From NCBI GenBank assembly GCA_030430025.1, contig JAUIGR010000023.1:1-37978 (forward strand): a stretch of DNA of 37,978 nucleotides. The letters run 5' to 3'. Below, in pieces: positions 20,316 through 28,809 of the stretch (positions within the stretch are counted from its first letter, which is position 1; the number at the start of each line of letters is the position of its first letter). The notes below the pieces were generated by a model, which was not told the origin of the DNA, searched no databases, and saw only the letters and a list, made by a program, of their open reading frames with translations. The stretch comes from Gammaproteobacteria bacterium (GTDB taxonomy: Bacteria; Pseudomonadota; Gammaproteobacteria; Xanthomonadales; Marinicellaceae). Both the position numbers and the translations under genes were made by a program.

Positions 20316-20552
20316 TTATTTTTCTAGTTCTCTCAGTTGTTTTTCTAAAGCGTCTAACTTAGCACGAGTTTTAGCAAGGACGTTTTTTTGGACTTCGAAC
20401 TCTTCTCGTGTCACAAGGTTAGCTTTTTGTAAAGAAGCGGTGAGAATTGCTTTGAGGTTTTGATGAAAATCTTGGCGCATGGTTTTTAGATCTTCAGGGA
20501 CCATCAAATCAATTTTTTGTATGATGTCCTCAATCAGTTGAGTTTTGATCAT
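20316..20552 (-). CDS. ubiK: UbiK/YqiC-type accessory factor for ubiquinone synthesis
   Basis: A small protein (78 residues from the ATG at 20552) with an N-terminal amphipathic region (IEDIIQKIDLMVPEDL), then LVTREEFEVQKNVLAKTRAKL and a coiled-coil tail ending LEKQLRELEK. This matches the YqiC/BMFP family, of which UbiK supports ubiquinone biosynthesis under oxygen, probably by helping UbiJ bind lipids. The frame is open to 20588, but the extra 12 residues do not look like the family. Convergent with mnmE and divergent from rnr. Confidence 0.85.
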   Translation of the reverse strand: MIKTQLIEDIIQKIDLMVPEDLKTMRQDFHQNLKAILTASLQKANLVTREEFEVQKNVLAKTRAKLDALEKQLRELEK

Positions 20553-20614
20553 CGCTAAATTTATGATAGAGAAGTTCGATTTTATCACGAACCAAGCTGA
20601 GTTATAATGCCAGA

Positions 20615-22792
20615 ATGAAAAATCCTTTTAATATCCCAGACCCTGAGTTTGCGGAACAAGTAGCCAATTATCCTAATCCAATTCCCAGCAGAACTTCCAT
20701 TTTAGATTTTCTTAATAAAGAGAACAAATTACTTAAACAGGAAACGATCGCTATGAAAATAGGTATCCGAACAGATGAGGAATATTCTGCTTTACAGCAC
20801 CGTTTACGAGCCATGGTCAGTGATGGACAGTTGATGGTTAACCGGAAGGGCGGATTTGGTGTTAGGTCGAAACTGGAATTGAAACAGGGTCATGTGATCG
20901 CTCATGCTGATGGTTTCGGTTTTTTCAGCTCATCAGAGTTGAAGGAAGATGCTTTTATCAGTCCCAAACAAATGCGTCGCTTGATGGATGGCGATGTGGT
21001 TTTGGCTGATGTTCAGCCTGCCCATCGAGGACGAGATAAATGGGATGCTTTTGTAGTAGAGGTTGTTAAACGTGCTCACAGCACCATCGCAGGCAAACTG
21101 GTAATGGAGTCTGGTGTTGCCTTTGTTAAGGCTGATAATTCAAAATTGGGAGACATCATGGTTCCTAATGAGGCACTGGGCCGTGCTAAACAGGGTGATT
21201 ATGTTACAGTCAGTATCCAGAAATATCCGGAAAAGCATCACCCTGCTTTTGGAGAAGTAATTGCTGTCCTTGGTCAACAACTGAATCATCAGTTGTCGAT
21301 GCAGTTGACCATTGTCAGTGAGAATTTGCCGAATGAATGGCCCAAAGCTGTTGATGAAGTAAGACAACATATCCCTGAACAGATAGATTTCTCTCAATTG
21401 GGTCCACATAAAGACATTCGGCATGTTCCATTGGTAACAATTGATGGCGCTGATGCACGTGATTTTGATGATGCTGTTTATGCTCAGCCTACAGCGCAAG
21501 GATTTAAACTGTTGGTTGCGATTGCTGATGTGTCCAGTTATGTTAAGCCGGGAGGTGTGCTGGATAAGGAAGCCTATGAACGAGGTACTTCAGTTTATTT
21601 TCCAGGGCGTGTAATTCCAATGTTACCTTTGGAGCTATCTAATGGTATTTGTTCACTTAATCCAAGAGTTGATCGACAAGCCATTGTTTGCGAAATGCAC
21701 ATCAATGGCGCAGGTGAAATCACCAGCTATGAGTTTTATCGTGGTTTGATACATTCACATGCTCGCATTACTTATGATGAAGCTTGGCAGTATATTGATG
21801 AAGGTCAGGCCGTTGCTGATTGGCCTGAGTCAGTAACTACATCTTTGATTGATATGTATCAATTATTTCAAATCATGCAGCAAGAAAAATATGCAAGGGG
21901 AGGCATAGAGTTTCATTCCACTGATGTGTTTATCAGTATAGATGAGTCGGGTATGGTAGATAACATAAAACCCTATACTCGAAATGACGCTCATAAACTG
22001 ATAGAAAACTTCATGATTGCAGCCAATGTTTGTGCTGCCAAATATATTGAAAAGCATGATGTACCTGCAGCTTATCGTTGTCACAACCCGCCTCCTGAAA
22101 GTAAGGTCAAAGACCTCCTTGCTTTCCTTAAAGGTATAGGACTAACCCCCAAATTCAAGGACATACCTACACCTAAGGATTTGGCGCGTTTGCTTAATCA
22201 GATTCAGCATCGAGAAGATGTTGACCTGATTGAACAAGTGGTTTTACGTTCACAATCTTTGGCAACTTATGAGAGTAACAACAATGGTCATTTTGGATTG
22301 GCTTTGACACATTATGCCCATTTCACCTCTCCCATTAGGCGTTATCCTGATCTAATAGTCCATCGTGCTATTGATCATATCCTTTATCATCATCACAAGC
22401 GCTACTATTACACAGCAGAGCAAGCTGAATTGATGTGCAAACAATGTTCTATGACAGAACGGCGTGCGGAAATGGCTTCTAGAGAAGTAGATGCACGCCT
22501 GAAATGCTTGTTCATGCAACAGTTTATCGGCAAACAAATGATAGGCATTGTCTCTGGAGTGACTCGTTTTGGTTTGTTTGTTCAACTCGAGCAATATCAG
22601 GTCGATGGTCTGGTTCATGTGACCTCACTGCCTAATGATTATTACTATTATGATGGTATTAAGCATCAGTTGACTGGTGAACATAATGGTCAGCAATTTC
22701 GATTGACAGACCGATTGGAAGTACTGATTGCGCAAGTTGATGTCGATGACAGAAAAATTGATTTTGATTTTGTTGCCAAGGTGAGTCGATGA
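20615..22792 (+). CDS. rnr: Ribonuclease R (RNB-family 3'-5' exoribonuclease)
   Basis: A 725-residue RNase II/R protein. An N-terminal winged helix (SILDFLNKENKLLKQETIAM) is followed by two cold-shock-like OB domains. The RNB catalytic domain carries IDGADARDFDDAVYA near residues 276-290, whose aspartates bind Mg2+. The C-terminal S1 domain reads GIVSGVTRFGLFVQLEQYQVDGLVHV. It degrades structured RNA. E. coli RNase R is 813 residues; this one lacks most of the lysine-rich tail after S1. Its stop overlaps rlmB, the usual rnr-rlmB pair. Confidence 0.95.
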   Translation: MKNPFNIPDPEFAEQVANYPNPIPSRTSILDFLNKENKLLKQETIAMKIGIRTDEEYSALQHRLRAMVSDGQLMVNRKGGFGVRSKLELKQGHVIAHADGFGFFSSSELKEDAFISPKQMRRLMDGDVVLADVQPAHRGRDKWDAFVVEVVKRAHSTIAGKLVMESGVAFVKADNSKLGDIMVPNEALGRAKQGDYVTVSIQKYPEKHHPAFGEVIAVLGQQLNHQLSMQLTIVSENLPNEWPKAVDEVRQHIPEQIDFSQLGPHKDIRHVPLVTIDGADARDFDDAVYAQPTAQGFKLLVAIADVSSYVKPGGVLDKEAYERGTSVYFPGRVIPMLPLELSNGICSLNPRVDRQAIVCEMHINGAGEITSYEFYRGLIHSHARITYDEAWQYIDEGQAVADWPESVTTSLIDMYQLFQIMQQEKYARGGIEFHSTDVFISIDESGMVDNIKPYTRNDAHKLIENFMIAANVCAAKYIEKHDVPAAYRCHNPPPESKVKDLLAFLKGIGLTPKFKDIPTPKDLARLLNQIQHREDVDLIEQVVLRSQSLATYESNNNGHFGLALTHYAHFTSPIRRYPDLIVHRAIDHILYHHHKRYYYTAEQAELMCKQCSMTERRAEMASREVDARLKCLFMQQFIGKQMIGIVSGVTRFGLFVQLEQYQVDGLVHVTSLPNDYYYYDGIKHQLTGEHNGQQFRLTDRLEVLIAQVDVDDRKIDFDFVAKVSR

Positions 22793-23523
22793 CGCAGTCT
22801 TTAGTTTTTGGCATCCATGCTGTCGAAAATGCTTGTTCAGCAGGCCAACTCAGTGCGGTTTGGATACAACAAGACAGTAAAAACAAACGTCTTCAGAAAT
22901 TGCAGGGATTACTTGAAAAAAGTAATGTTCCTTTTTTTCTGGTCAGCCTCCAGGAACTGAACAAACGTTGTTCTGATCGTCATCAAGGAGTGATTGCTGA
23001 AGTACAGCAGTTACAAATTCAAGGGGAAAAGCAGCTCGACGCACAACTTATAAACTGGCACAACCCTTTGTTATTGGTACTGGATCAAATAGAAGACCCA
23101 AGAAATTTAGGTGCTTGTTTACGTAGCGCAGATGCTGCTGGTGTTACTGCAGTTATTATGACCAAAAACAACTCTGCTCCGATAACAGCAATAGCTCGCA
23201 AAACGGCTGCTGGTGCTGTAGATCACTTGCCACTGTTTCAAGTTAATAACCTGGCTCGAGTCCTGAAAAAACTCAAGCAATCAGGTATTTGGATTTATGG
23301 TACTGACTGTTGCGAACACAGTCAAAACTTATACCAAACCGAACTGAAGGGTGCTATTGCCATTGTCATGGGTAATGAAGGTAAAGGTCTTCGTCATTTA
23401 ATTAAACAAAGTTGTGACCACCTAATACACATTCCAATGGCTGGAGAAGTTCAGAGCCTTAATGTATCAGTGGCTACTGGTATTACTTTATTTGAAGTGG
23501 TCAGACAACGTGTTGCTTGTTAA
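22789..23523 (+). CDS. rlmB: 23S rRNA (guanosine-2'-O)-methyltransferase RlmB
   Basis: A 244-residue SpoU-class methyltransferase. Residues 1-75 form the L30e-like substrate-binding domain (VFGIHAVENA). The catalytic SPOUT domain carries motif 1 VLDQIEDPRNLGACLRSADA, motif 2 AIVMGNEGKGLRHLIKQSCD and motif 3 IPMAGEVQSLNVSVATGI, which tie the SAM-binding trefoil knot. RlmB methylates G2251 of 23S rRNA in E. coli. Four-base overlap with rnr. Repeat copy C begins 9 bp after the stop. Confidence 0.95.
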   Translation: MTQSLVFGIHAVENACSAGQLSAVWIQQDSKNKRLQKLQGLLEKSNVPFFLVSLQELNKRCSDRHQGVIAEVQQLQIQGEKQLDAQLINWHNPLLLVLDQIEDPRNLGACLRSADAAGVTAVIMTKNNSAPITAIARKTAAGAVDHLPLFQVNNLARVLKKLKQSGIWIYGTDCCEHSQNLYQTELKGAIAIVMGNEGKGLRHLIKQSCDHLIHIPMAGEVQSLNVSVATGITLFEVVRQRVAC

Positions 23524-23532
23524 ACTTTTAAT

Positions 23533-23835
23533 TAGTCTGTCCTGAAAAAGTCCCTCCTGGCCTTTTTCAGCATCGGTCAAAAAACACTTAAGCGCAAAAG
23601 TGTGATTTTGCTGATGTTTTTTAACTTCACTTGAGCCTGAAGGCTCAAGGTGGCACTTCTATGTGCCACACCATCGACCAGAAAAAAATTTCTGGAAAAC
23701 TTTTTTACGTTAGCCTGAGAGTCTCATGAAAGTGGCGAATAAAAATGCATTATGACACCCGTTTTCTGGTCGAAAAATGTGTAAAAAAAAATTCCTTGTA
23801 TTTAACAAAAAGTGATGCATTTTCAGGTTCGACTC
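23533..23835 (+). repeat. Interspersed MITE-like repeat, copy C (full, about 303 bp)
   Basis: Starts TA-GTCTGTCCTGAAAAAG at 23533 and ends TTTCAGGTTCGAC-TC at 23835, where the flanking TA has become TC. It holds the same hairpins as copy B: CTTGAGCC/GGCTCAAG at 23630-23649, then GTGGCAC/GTGCCAC. The C-G pair closing the first hairpin is T-A in copy B. The reading frame that crosses copies B and E is broken here by an early stop (after the eighth codon), arguing against a coding role. It fills the gap between convergent rlmB and dsbC. Confidence 0.88.
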
Positions 23836-23836
23836 A

Positions 23837-24571
23837 TTATTGCTTTTGTGCTTCTAAGTGTTGCTTCATTGCTTGGGGTGGTAAAAAGCCAGTGATGGCG
23901 CCATTTTCTGAGATCACAGCAGGTGTTCCCACTTTGTGAATACCTGCCTCAATACCCAACTTGAATTGGTTAGTTATGGGGTTTTTACACATTTTGGGTT
24001 CTAATTCTTTGCCTGCTTTTGCCAGTGTCATTGCTTGTTTATTATCATCTGCACACCATACATTGACCGCTTTATCGTACGAGGGTGACTGTAAACCGGC
24101 TCGAGGGAAAAACAAATAGGAAATACCAATACCCAAATCATTGTATTGCGCTACATTTTGATGTAATTTGCGACAAAAGCCACAATCAATATCAGTAAAT
24201 ACGGTCACATGTTCGCTCATGTTTTCAGGGAAAAAATCGATGCTTCCGATTGTTTTTTTGTGTTGTTGCATAACCTCTTTACGTAATTGATTTTCTGTCT
24301 GTTTTTTCAGGTCTTTGTGGTTTTTTAGGTCCAGCATTTTACCTTCTATTAAGTATTGACCATCTTCTGATAAGTAAAAAATTTCTTGACCTTGAGTTCC
24401 TTTGATCACGACCTCTTTAACTCCTTGCAAGGGAGAATCCCTGACCTGAGAAATGGTAATGTTTTGATTGACAAACTCACTAAGCAGCTTCTCATAGTGT
24501 TGGTTTGATGTTGAGGAATAAGCTGAAGACGAAACAATGATTGTCATAAAAAAAACATTCTTTTTACTCAT
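23837..24571 (-). CDS. dsbC: Thiol:disulfide interchange protein DsbC
   Basis: A 244-residue periplasmic disulfide isomerase. It has a signal peptide (about 1-20), an N-terminal dimerisation domain to about 80, a linker helix, and a thioredoxin-like domain with active site CGFC at 130-133 in FTDIDCGFCRKLH. A second cysteine pair is in NVWCADD and PKMCKNP, and the cis-proline loop is GTPAVI. DsbC/DsbG proteins correct wrong disulfides and are kept reduced by DsbD. E. coli DsbC has CGYC. The stop codon sits immediately beside the end of repeat copy C. Confidence 0.92.
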   Translation of the reverse strand: MSKKNVFFMTIIVSSSAYSSTSNQHYEKLLSEFVNQNITISQVRDSPLQGVKEVVIKGTQGQEIFYLSEDGQYLIEGKMLDLKNHKDLKKQTENQLRKEVMQQHKKTIGSIDFFPENMSEHVTVFTDIDCGFCRKLHQNVAQYNDLGIGISYLFFPRAGLQSPSYDKAVNVWCADDNKQAMTLAKAGKELEPKMCKNPITNQFKLGIEAGIHKVGTPAVISENGAITGFLPPQAMKQHLEAQKQ

Positions 24572-24653
24572 GATGTATCCTTAATTTAAAAGGATCAGAC
24601 CTGTGAGTTGTTAGAAGGTTCATAGTTATTAATTTTTGATTTCGCTTCGACTT

Positions 24654-24680
24654 CTAATCAGGAGGTTCGCTGCTGATTAG
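24654..24680. other. Hairpin in dsbC-ompW spacer
   Basis: CTAATCAG (24654-24661) and CTGATTAG (24673-24680) form an 8 bp stem with an 11 nt loop. It lies 17 bp past the ompW stop, so an mRNA 3' structure is plausible. There is no T-run directly after it on the minus strand, so I do not call it an intrinsic terminator. Confidence 0.35.
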
Positions 24681-24696
24681 CTATCTAGCTTTTACA

Positions 24697-25365
24697 TCAA
24701 AAGGTACGACCAAAGCCGATGCCAAAAACAGTAGGATTGATGTCAACTTCGACCAATGCAGGACCAATTGCTGTTTCAAAAGAGGCCTCGGTATCGATTT
24801 GTATGTATTTAACATCAACATTGAAAAACCAGTTATTTTCCATTTCAAAGTCGATACCAAATTGAGCACCTAAACCAAATGAAGATTCCAGGTCAAGGTT
24901 ACTGGCGCCTAAAACACTTTTGGCAGCAGCACTTAGCTCTTCGTTAAAAAATAAAGTGTAGTTAATACCAACTCCAAAATAGGGTCTGACTTTCTCAGTC
25001 GGTCTGAATTGATACTGAAAAAACAAAGTGGGAGGTAACACATTGGTATCGACAACATTTGTTCCATTAGGTACATTCAGAGCTTCCAAGCCATAAGCCG
25101 AGACGCTGTGTTTAGAGCTTAAGTCAGCCAACAACTCAATAGCCCAACGGTCTGAAATCATATAAGCTAAAGATAAGTCTAAAGAGAAATTGTCATCGAC
25201 ATTGACACCAGTCCCTGGTACACCACCGCCATCTACATGAATCATGCTTGAGCTATCATTGGGATTGATATTGATAGCACGAGCGTGGAAAATCCAATCG
25301 CCTTTTTCTACTGCTAAAGCTTGAGTTGTGAGTAAAGCCAATGACAAAGTAACTATTTTTTTCAT
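24697..25365 (-). CDS. ompW: OmpW-family outer membrane beta-barrel protein
   Basis: A 222-residue protein with signal peptide MKKIVTLSLALLTTQALA, then GDWIFHARAININPND, the OmpW opening. Later family segments are LDLSLAYMISDRWAIELLA, LPPTLFFQYQF, RPYFGVGINYTLFF and the C-terminal VFGIGFGRTF, whose final Phe is the usual barrel-assembly signal. OmpW forms an eight-stranded barrel with a hydrophobic channel for small molecules. It is read as its own unit; a TATAAT-like box lies in the AT-rich sequence upstream. Confidence 0.93.
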   Translation of the reverse strand: MKKIVTLSLALLTTQALAVEKGDWIFHARAININPNDSSSMIHVDGGGVPGTGVNVDDNFSLDLSLAYMISDRWAIELLADLSSKHSVSAYGLEALNVPNGTNVVDTNVLPPTLFFQYQFRPTEKVRPYFGVGINYTLFFNEELSAAAKSVLGASNLDLESSFGLGAQFGIDFEMENNWFFNVDVKYIQIDTEASFETAIGPALVEVDINPTVFGIGFGRTF

Positions 25366-25468
25366 TTGCGTTTCCAGTTTAAATTACAGTGATTATAATA
25401 ACGTTGCACAATGGTATACTTGATTATTGTCATACTTGAGAAAACCTTTGTGTTTTCCACAACACCAT

Positions 25469-27874
25469 CTATAGTAAGTGAAGAATACTATGTCTTGTGC
25501 GTTTTGAAAGAATGGTTTTTGCTCCATTGAATATAGGAGTGATGTTGTCGCTAGGAATGATTTTTCCTTGGTCGTTTGTGTGGATGATTTTTTCTGTTTT
25601 TAAAACATTAATAAACTGGCGAAACAACGCCTTATCAAAAAAATCAGGAGAATTAAACTCATATAGCAAAGAGAGTTGGCTTGCTACTTGATGACACTGG
25701 GTTTCCAGTTCTGAGTTGCTTAAAGAACCCTCTGGCTGGCTTTGCAAAATCGCAATAACGATAAAAAAACGTTCATATGTTTGCATTAAGGCATTTGCCA
25801 AAACGCGTAATTGTGCTGCTTGTTTAGAGCCACCGATATGACGTTTCAAGGTCAAACGGTCGGTAGTGATTAAATTAAGTGACTTGAATGTATTTATCAC
25901 AGTGCGGCCATAAGACACAAACTCTTCTCGGCTCCATTTCAAAAATAATTCGTTTTTAATGAAAGGATAGACTATAGCCATCATTCGCAACACTTCTTTT
26001 CGAGAAACAGCCTTCATGTTGACAAAAAACATAGCAATGAAAGAGCTGGCAGCAAATAAATGAAGAATATTATTGCGATAATAAGTCATTAACACCGCCA
26101 CTTCATCTCTGACTTTGATTACATCGCCTAGAGGATGTGCTATTTTTTCAATAAATTTAAGTCGAATGCCTGTATTAATGATTTCATCTTCTGATAACTC
26201 AGTGATGGTAGTACGTTGTGAATAAGGAGCACCCAGTAATAAGGACCTATAGAGGTGAATTTGTGTTTTGAGGTTATCTTCTGTGGCGCTGCGATTGGGT
26301 GTAGATAATAAAGTGATAGCAAGTAGGTTAATAGGATTTACATGGGCCGACTCATTTATTTTGGTTAAGATTTGATTGCCAGTATCGTTGACTACCTTCT
26401 TAAACCAAGGTGGCTTTTCTTTGATACCCAATTTCAGCTCTCTCCAGTTGGGTTTATGTTTATCTAAAATATCATTGAGCTCAATAGGTTCTGAAAAATT
26501 GACAGTCAATCGACCATATTCATCCTTTAATACTTTTCTGGCCTTTAACAAACCGCCTAATGATTCTTTTTTCTTTTCCCCTCCTCCCAATTCTTTGCGA
26601 TATGATCCACCCTCCATGAGCTTTTCGTAATTCAATGAAGAGGGTTGAAATATAAGAGGTTTACTTCGCTCATTCAAATAACTTCTGACAGTCATAGCAA
26701 GCATACCTGCTTTAGGATGAAGTAATCGACCTGTACGGCTTCGCGTTCCTTCTATAAAATACTCGACAGCAACACCGTGTGCTATTAATGAGCTTAAATA
26801 TTCTGAAAAAATGGTTGAGTATAATATGGAGTTGAATGAGCGACGTATAAAGAAGGCCCCAGAACGCCTTAAAATCCGGCCAACCACAGGTAAATTTAGG
26901 TTAATTCCAGCTGCAATGTGTGGTGGTACTAGTCCTTTTTCATACAAGGAATAAGAAAGGATTAGGTAATCAATATGGCTGCGATGACAGGGTGTGTAAA
27001 TTACTTCTCTTGAGGTGCTTATTGTTTGCAGTTCCTCGAAAAAATTCAACTTGACTCCATCATAAACCCGGGTCCAGAACCAACGAAAAATTCTGTGCAT
27101 CAGTTTAATAACACCATAACTATAGTCGGCAGCGATTTCTCGAATGATCTTTTCAGCCTCTTTTTGTGCTTTTTCAATAGATATTTGCCTTCGCTCAGCA
27201 TAGCTTTTGATTTCGAGTTGTACTGCTGGGCGTTTTATGATGTTCCTGGCAATGGTACGGCGATGAGATAAATCTCGACCTACCACGGAAGTTTTAACTC
27301 GCATGGCGTGAACACGCAACACACGTGAAATTTTTTTTGCTAACTTATCTGCCTGTTGTGACGCTGTCATTTCTTTATCGACAACAATGGGTTTACCTAA
27401 TCTGACCAGCGTGTGTTTACCATGAATTAGCAAAGAAATGAATTTTCTAAACCTGCCAGTAATACCCCATTTCTCTGAAAAAATGATTTTAAAAAAACCA
27501 TGGTCTTTGTTTGGTGCCCGACCTAAAAACACTGAAACAGGCACCAGTTGTAAAGACTGATCCGGATGCTGTTGATTATGTTTAATCACAGCAGTTATTT
27601 CTTGTTCGAAATCTTGGTAATTGGTTTTACGGTTCCAAATTCTTTCTAATTTCTGATTAGCTAGAACTGTTCTATTTAGAGGAAATTCATTATTTTTGGG
27701 TTTGGGTAGGTGGTTGCGATTAATTTCTTCCCATAAAATACTTTTGGAAATGCTCGAATCGCTGGACAAAACATAGACAAAAGGTTTTGTTTCATCTATA
27801 CCCAGAGTCTCTATTTTCTCAGGACTGTATTCGACTTTTACTCGGAGGTATAGGAGCTTACTAAGTAATGACAT
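25469..27874 (-). CDS. plsB: Glycerol-3-phosphate 1-O-acyltransferase PlsB
   Basis: An 801-residue protein close to the E. coli length (807). The acyltransferase motifs are in order: HRSHIDYL at 297-304 (HX4D catalytic pair), GRILRRSGAFFIRR, then FIEGTRSRTGR around 374-383, and IFQPSSLNYEKLMEGGSYRKELGG. PlsB transfers an acyl chain from acyl-ACP or acyl-CoA to glycerol-3-phosphate, the first step of phospholipid synthesis, at the inner membrane. It starts directly after the terminator of the upstream lipoprotein gene and has no clear ribosome-binding site. Confidence 0.95.
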   Translation of the reverse strand: MSLLSKLLYLRVKVEYSPEKIETLGIDETKPFVYVLSSDSSISKSILWEEINRNHLPKPKNNEFPLNRTVLANQKLERIWNRKTNYQDFEQEITAVIKHNQQHPDQSLQLVPVSVFLGRAPNKDHGFFKIIFSEKWGITGRFRKFISLLIHGKHTLVRLGKPIVVDKEMTASQQADKLAKKISRVLRVHAMRVKTSVVGRDLSHRRTIARNIIKRPAVQLEIKSYAERRQISIEKAQKEAEKIIREIAADYSYGVIKLMHRIFRWFWTRVYDGVKLNFFEELQTISTSREVIYTPCHRSHIDYLILSYSLYEKGLVPPHIAAGINLNLPVVGRILRRSGAFFIRRSFNSILYSTIFSEYLSSLIAHGVAVEYFIEGTRSRTGRLLHPKAGMLAMTVRSYLNERSKPLIFQPSSLNYEKLMEGGSYRKELGGGEKKKESLGGLLKARKVLKDEYGRLTVNFSEPIELNDILDKHKPNWRELKLGIKEKPPWFKKVVNDTGNQILTKINESAHVNPINLLAITLLSTPNRSATEDNLKTQIHLYRSLLLGAPYSQRTTITELSEDEIINTGIRLKFIEKIAHPLGDVIKVRDEVAVLMTYYRNNILHLFAASSFIAMFFVNMKAVSRKEVLRMMAIVYPFIKNELFLKWSREEFVSYGRTVINTFKSLNLITTDRLTLKRHIGGSKQAAQLRVLANALMQTYERFFIVIAILQSQPEGSLSNSELETQCHQVASQLSLLYEFNSPDFFDKALFRQFINVLKTEKIIHTNDQGKIIPSDNITPIFNGAKTILSKRTRHSILHLL

Positions 27875-27876
27875 AT

Positions 27877-27905
27877 AAAAAAACGGGGCCAGTGTGGCCC
27901 CTATT
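27877..27905 (-). terminator. Rho-independent terminator between lipoprotein gene and plsB
   Basis: On the minus strand GGGGCCA-CAC-TGGCCCC is followed by a run of T. It is a strong GC hairpin 23 bp after the lipoprotein stop. Its T-run ends only a few bases before the plsB start codon. Confidence 0.88.
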
Positions 27906-27927
27906 TTATCAATTTTGAGTAAGGGTA

Positions 27928-28755
27928 TTATTGTTCACTGATCCACTTACCATCTTTTTGAATCATTTTAACTTGTTGTGAAATTTCTTCACCAAACAAA
28001 GTCATTTGCATATTCATCGTGGCTGAATCACCATTGACTTGAACATCATTGAAAGCTATCGAATCCAACATTTCATCAACAGAAATTCCGTAAGCTTCCA
28101 GTACTTTTTTTGTACCGTTTAAAACGATAGATCCTTTTTCTAAAGCTTGATCAAAGCTCATGGTTTTCAGTTCATCCAATGAGCTCATATTTAAATCATT
28201 TGCCATGTTAACAGCAGCAGAAATCGCATTCCTAGTGATTTCTTCACTTAAAATATCGTTTTCACCTATCCAATCAATGACAGCAGATGCCACTTTTTTA
28301 GCCGATTCCTTTTGTTCTTCAGGTACCATCGGATTGCTGTCGATGCTCATTATGGCTTGATCTTTACCCATCATAACCATCATTGGTAACATCGCTCTGG
28401 CTTGCTCCAACTGTGGTTCTGCCATAGCATACAGCGAATCGACTGCACCTTCAGATTGTAACATGCCCATCATTTGTTGAAACTGCAAGTTGTCCGATTC
28501 ACTAAATCCTCCTTTATTGGTTTCAAACTCAGTGACTAATTCATTATATTCTTCTTTACTCATAGAGTTTTCTATCAGCGTTTTCAGATCGTTGTTACGA
28601 ACAGAAGCAATCACGATTTTTAATGCACCATCTGGCGTTGATTTATTTACTTGAGTTACTTCACTGGTGGTTGTTACACCAGAACTTTTGTCATCACCAC
28701 AAGCAACCAACGCTATGGTTACTAGGGCAAGTAATAAAAAATTAATTACTTTCAT
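27928..28755 (-). CDS. Putative lipoprotein of unknown function
   Basis: A 275-residue protein with a lipoprotein signal (MKVINFLLLALVTIALVAC; lipobox LVAC, C19), a short Ser/Thr linker, then a helical, Met-rich and acidic body. The final part, VNGDSATMNMQMTLFGEEIS and VKMIQKDGKWISEQ, resembles the small beta domain of many secreted proteins that end in a GKW motif. I do not recognise a named family. An aspartate after the lipobox cysteine pair (CGDD) leaves the final membrane uncertain. It is a single gene between hslU and plsB and ends with a strong terminator. Confidence 0.7.
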   Translation of the reverse strand: MKVINFLLLALVTIALVACGDDKSSGVTTTSEVTQVNKSTPDGALKIVIASVRNNDLKTLIENSMSKEEYNELVTEFETNKGGFSESDNLQFQQMMGMLQSEGAVDSLYAMAEPQLEQARAMLPMMVMMGKDQAIMSIDSNPMVPEEQKESAKKVASAVIDWIGENDILSEEITRNAISAAVNMANDLNMSSLDELKTMSFDQALEKGSIVLNGTKKVLEAYGISVDEMLDSIAFNDVQVNGDSATMNMQMTLFGEEISQQVKMIQKDGKWISEQ

Positions 28756-28809
28756 GTTGTTCTCTGCTAAATTTAATGAGCGCCATATTATCAGCTAATT
28801 CTATTGAAA

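Noticed and set aside
20553-20588. Longer ubiK start
   Set aside because: The 12 extra residues are unlike the family, and the ATG at 20552 matches the usual length better.
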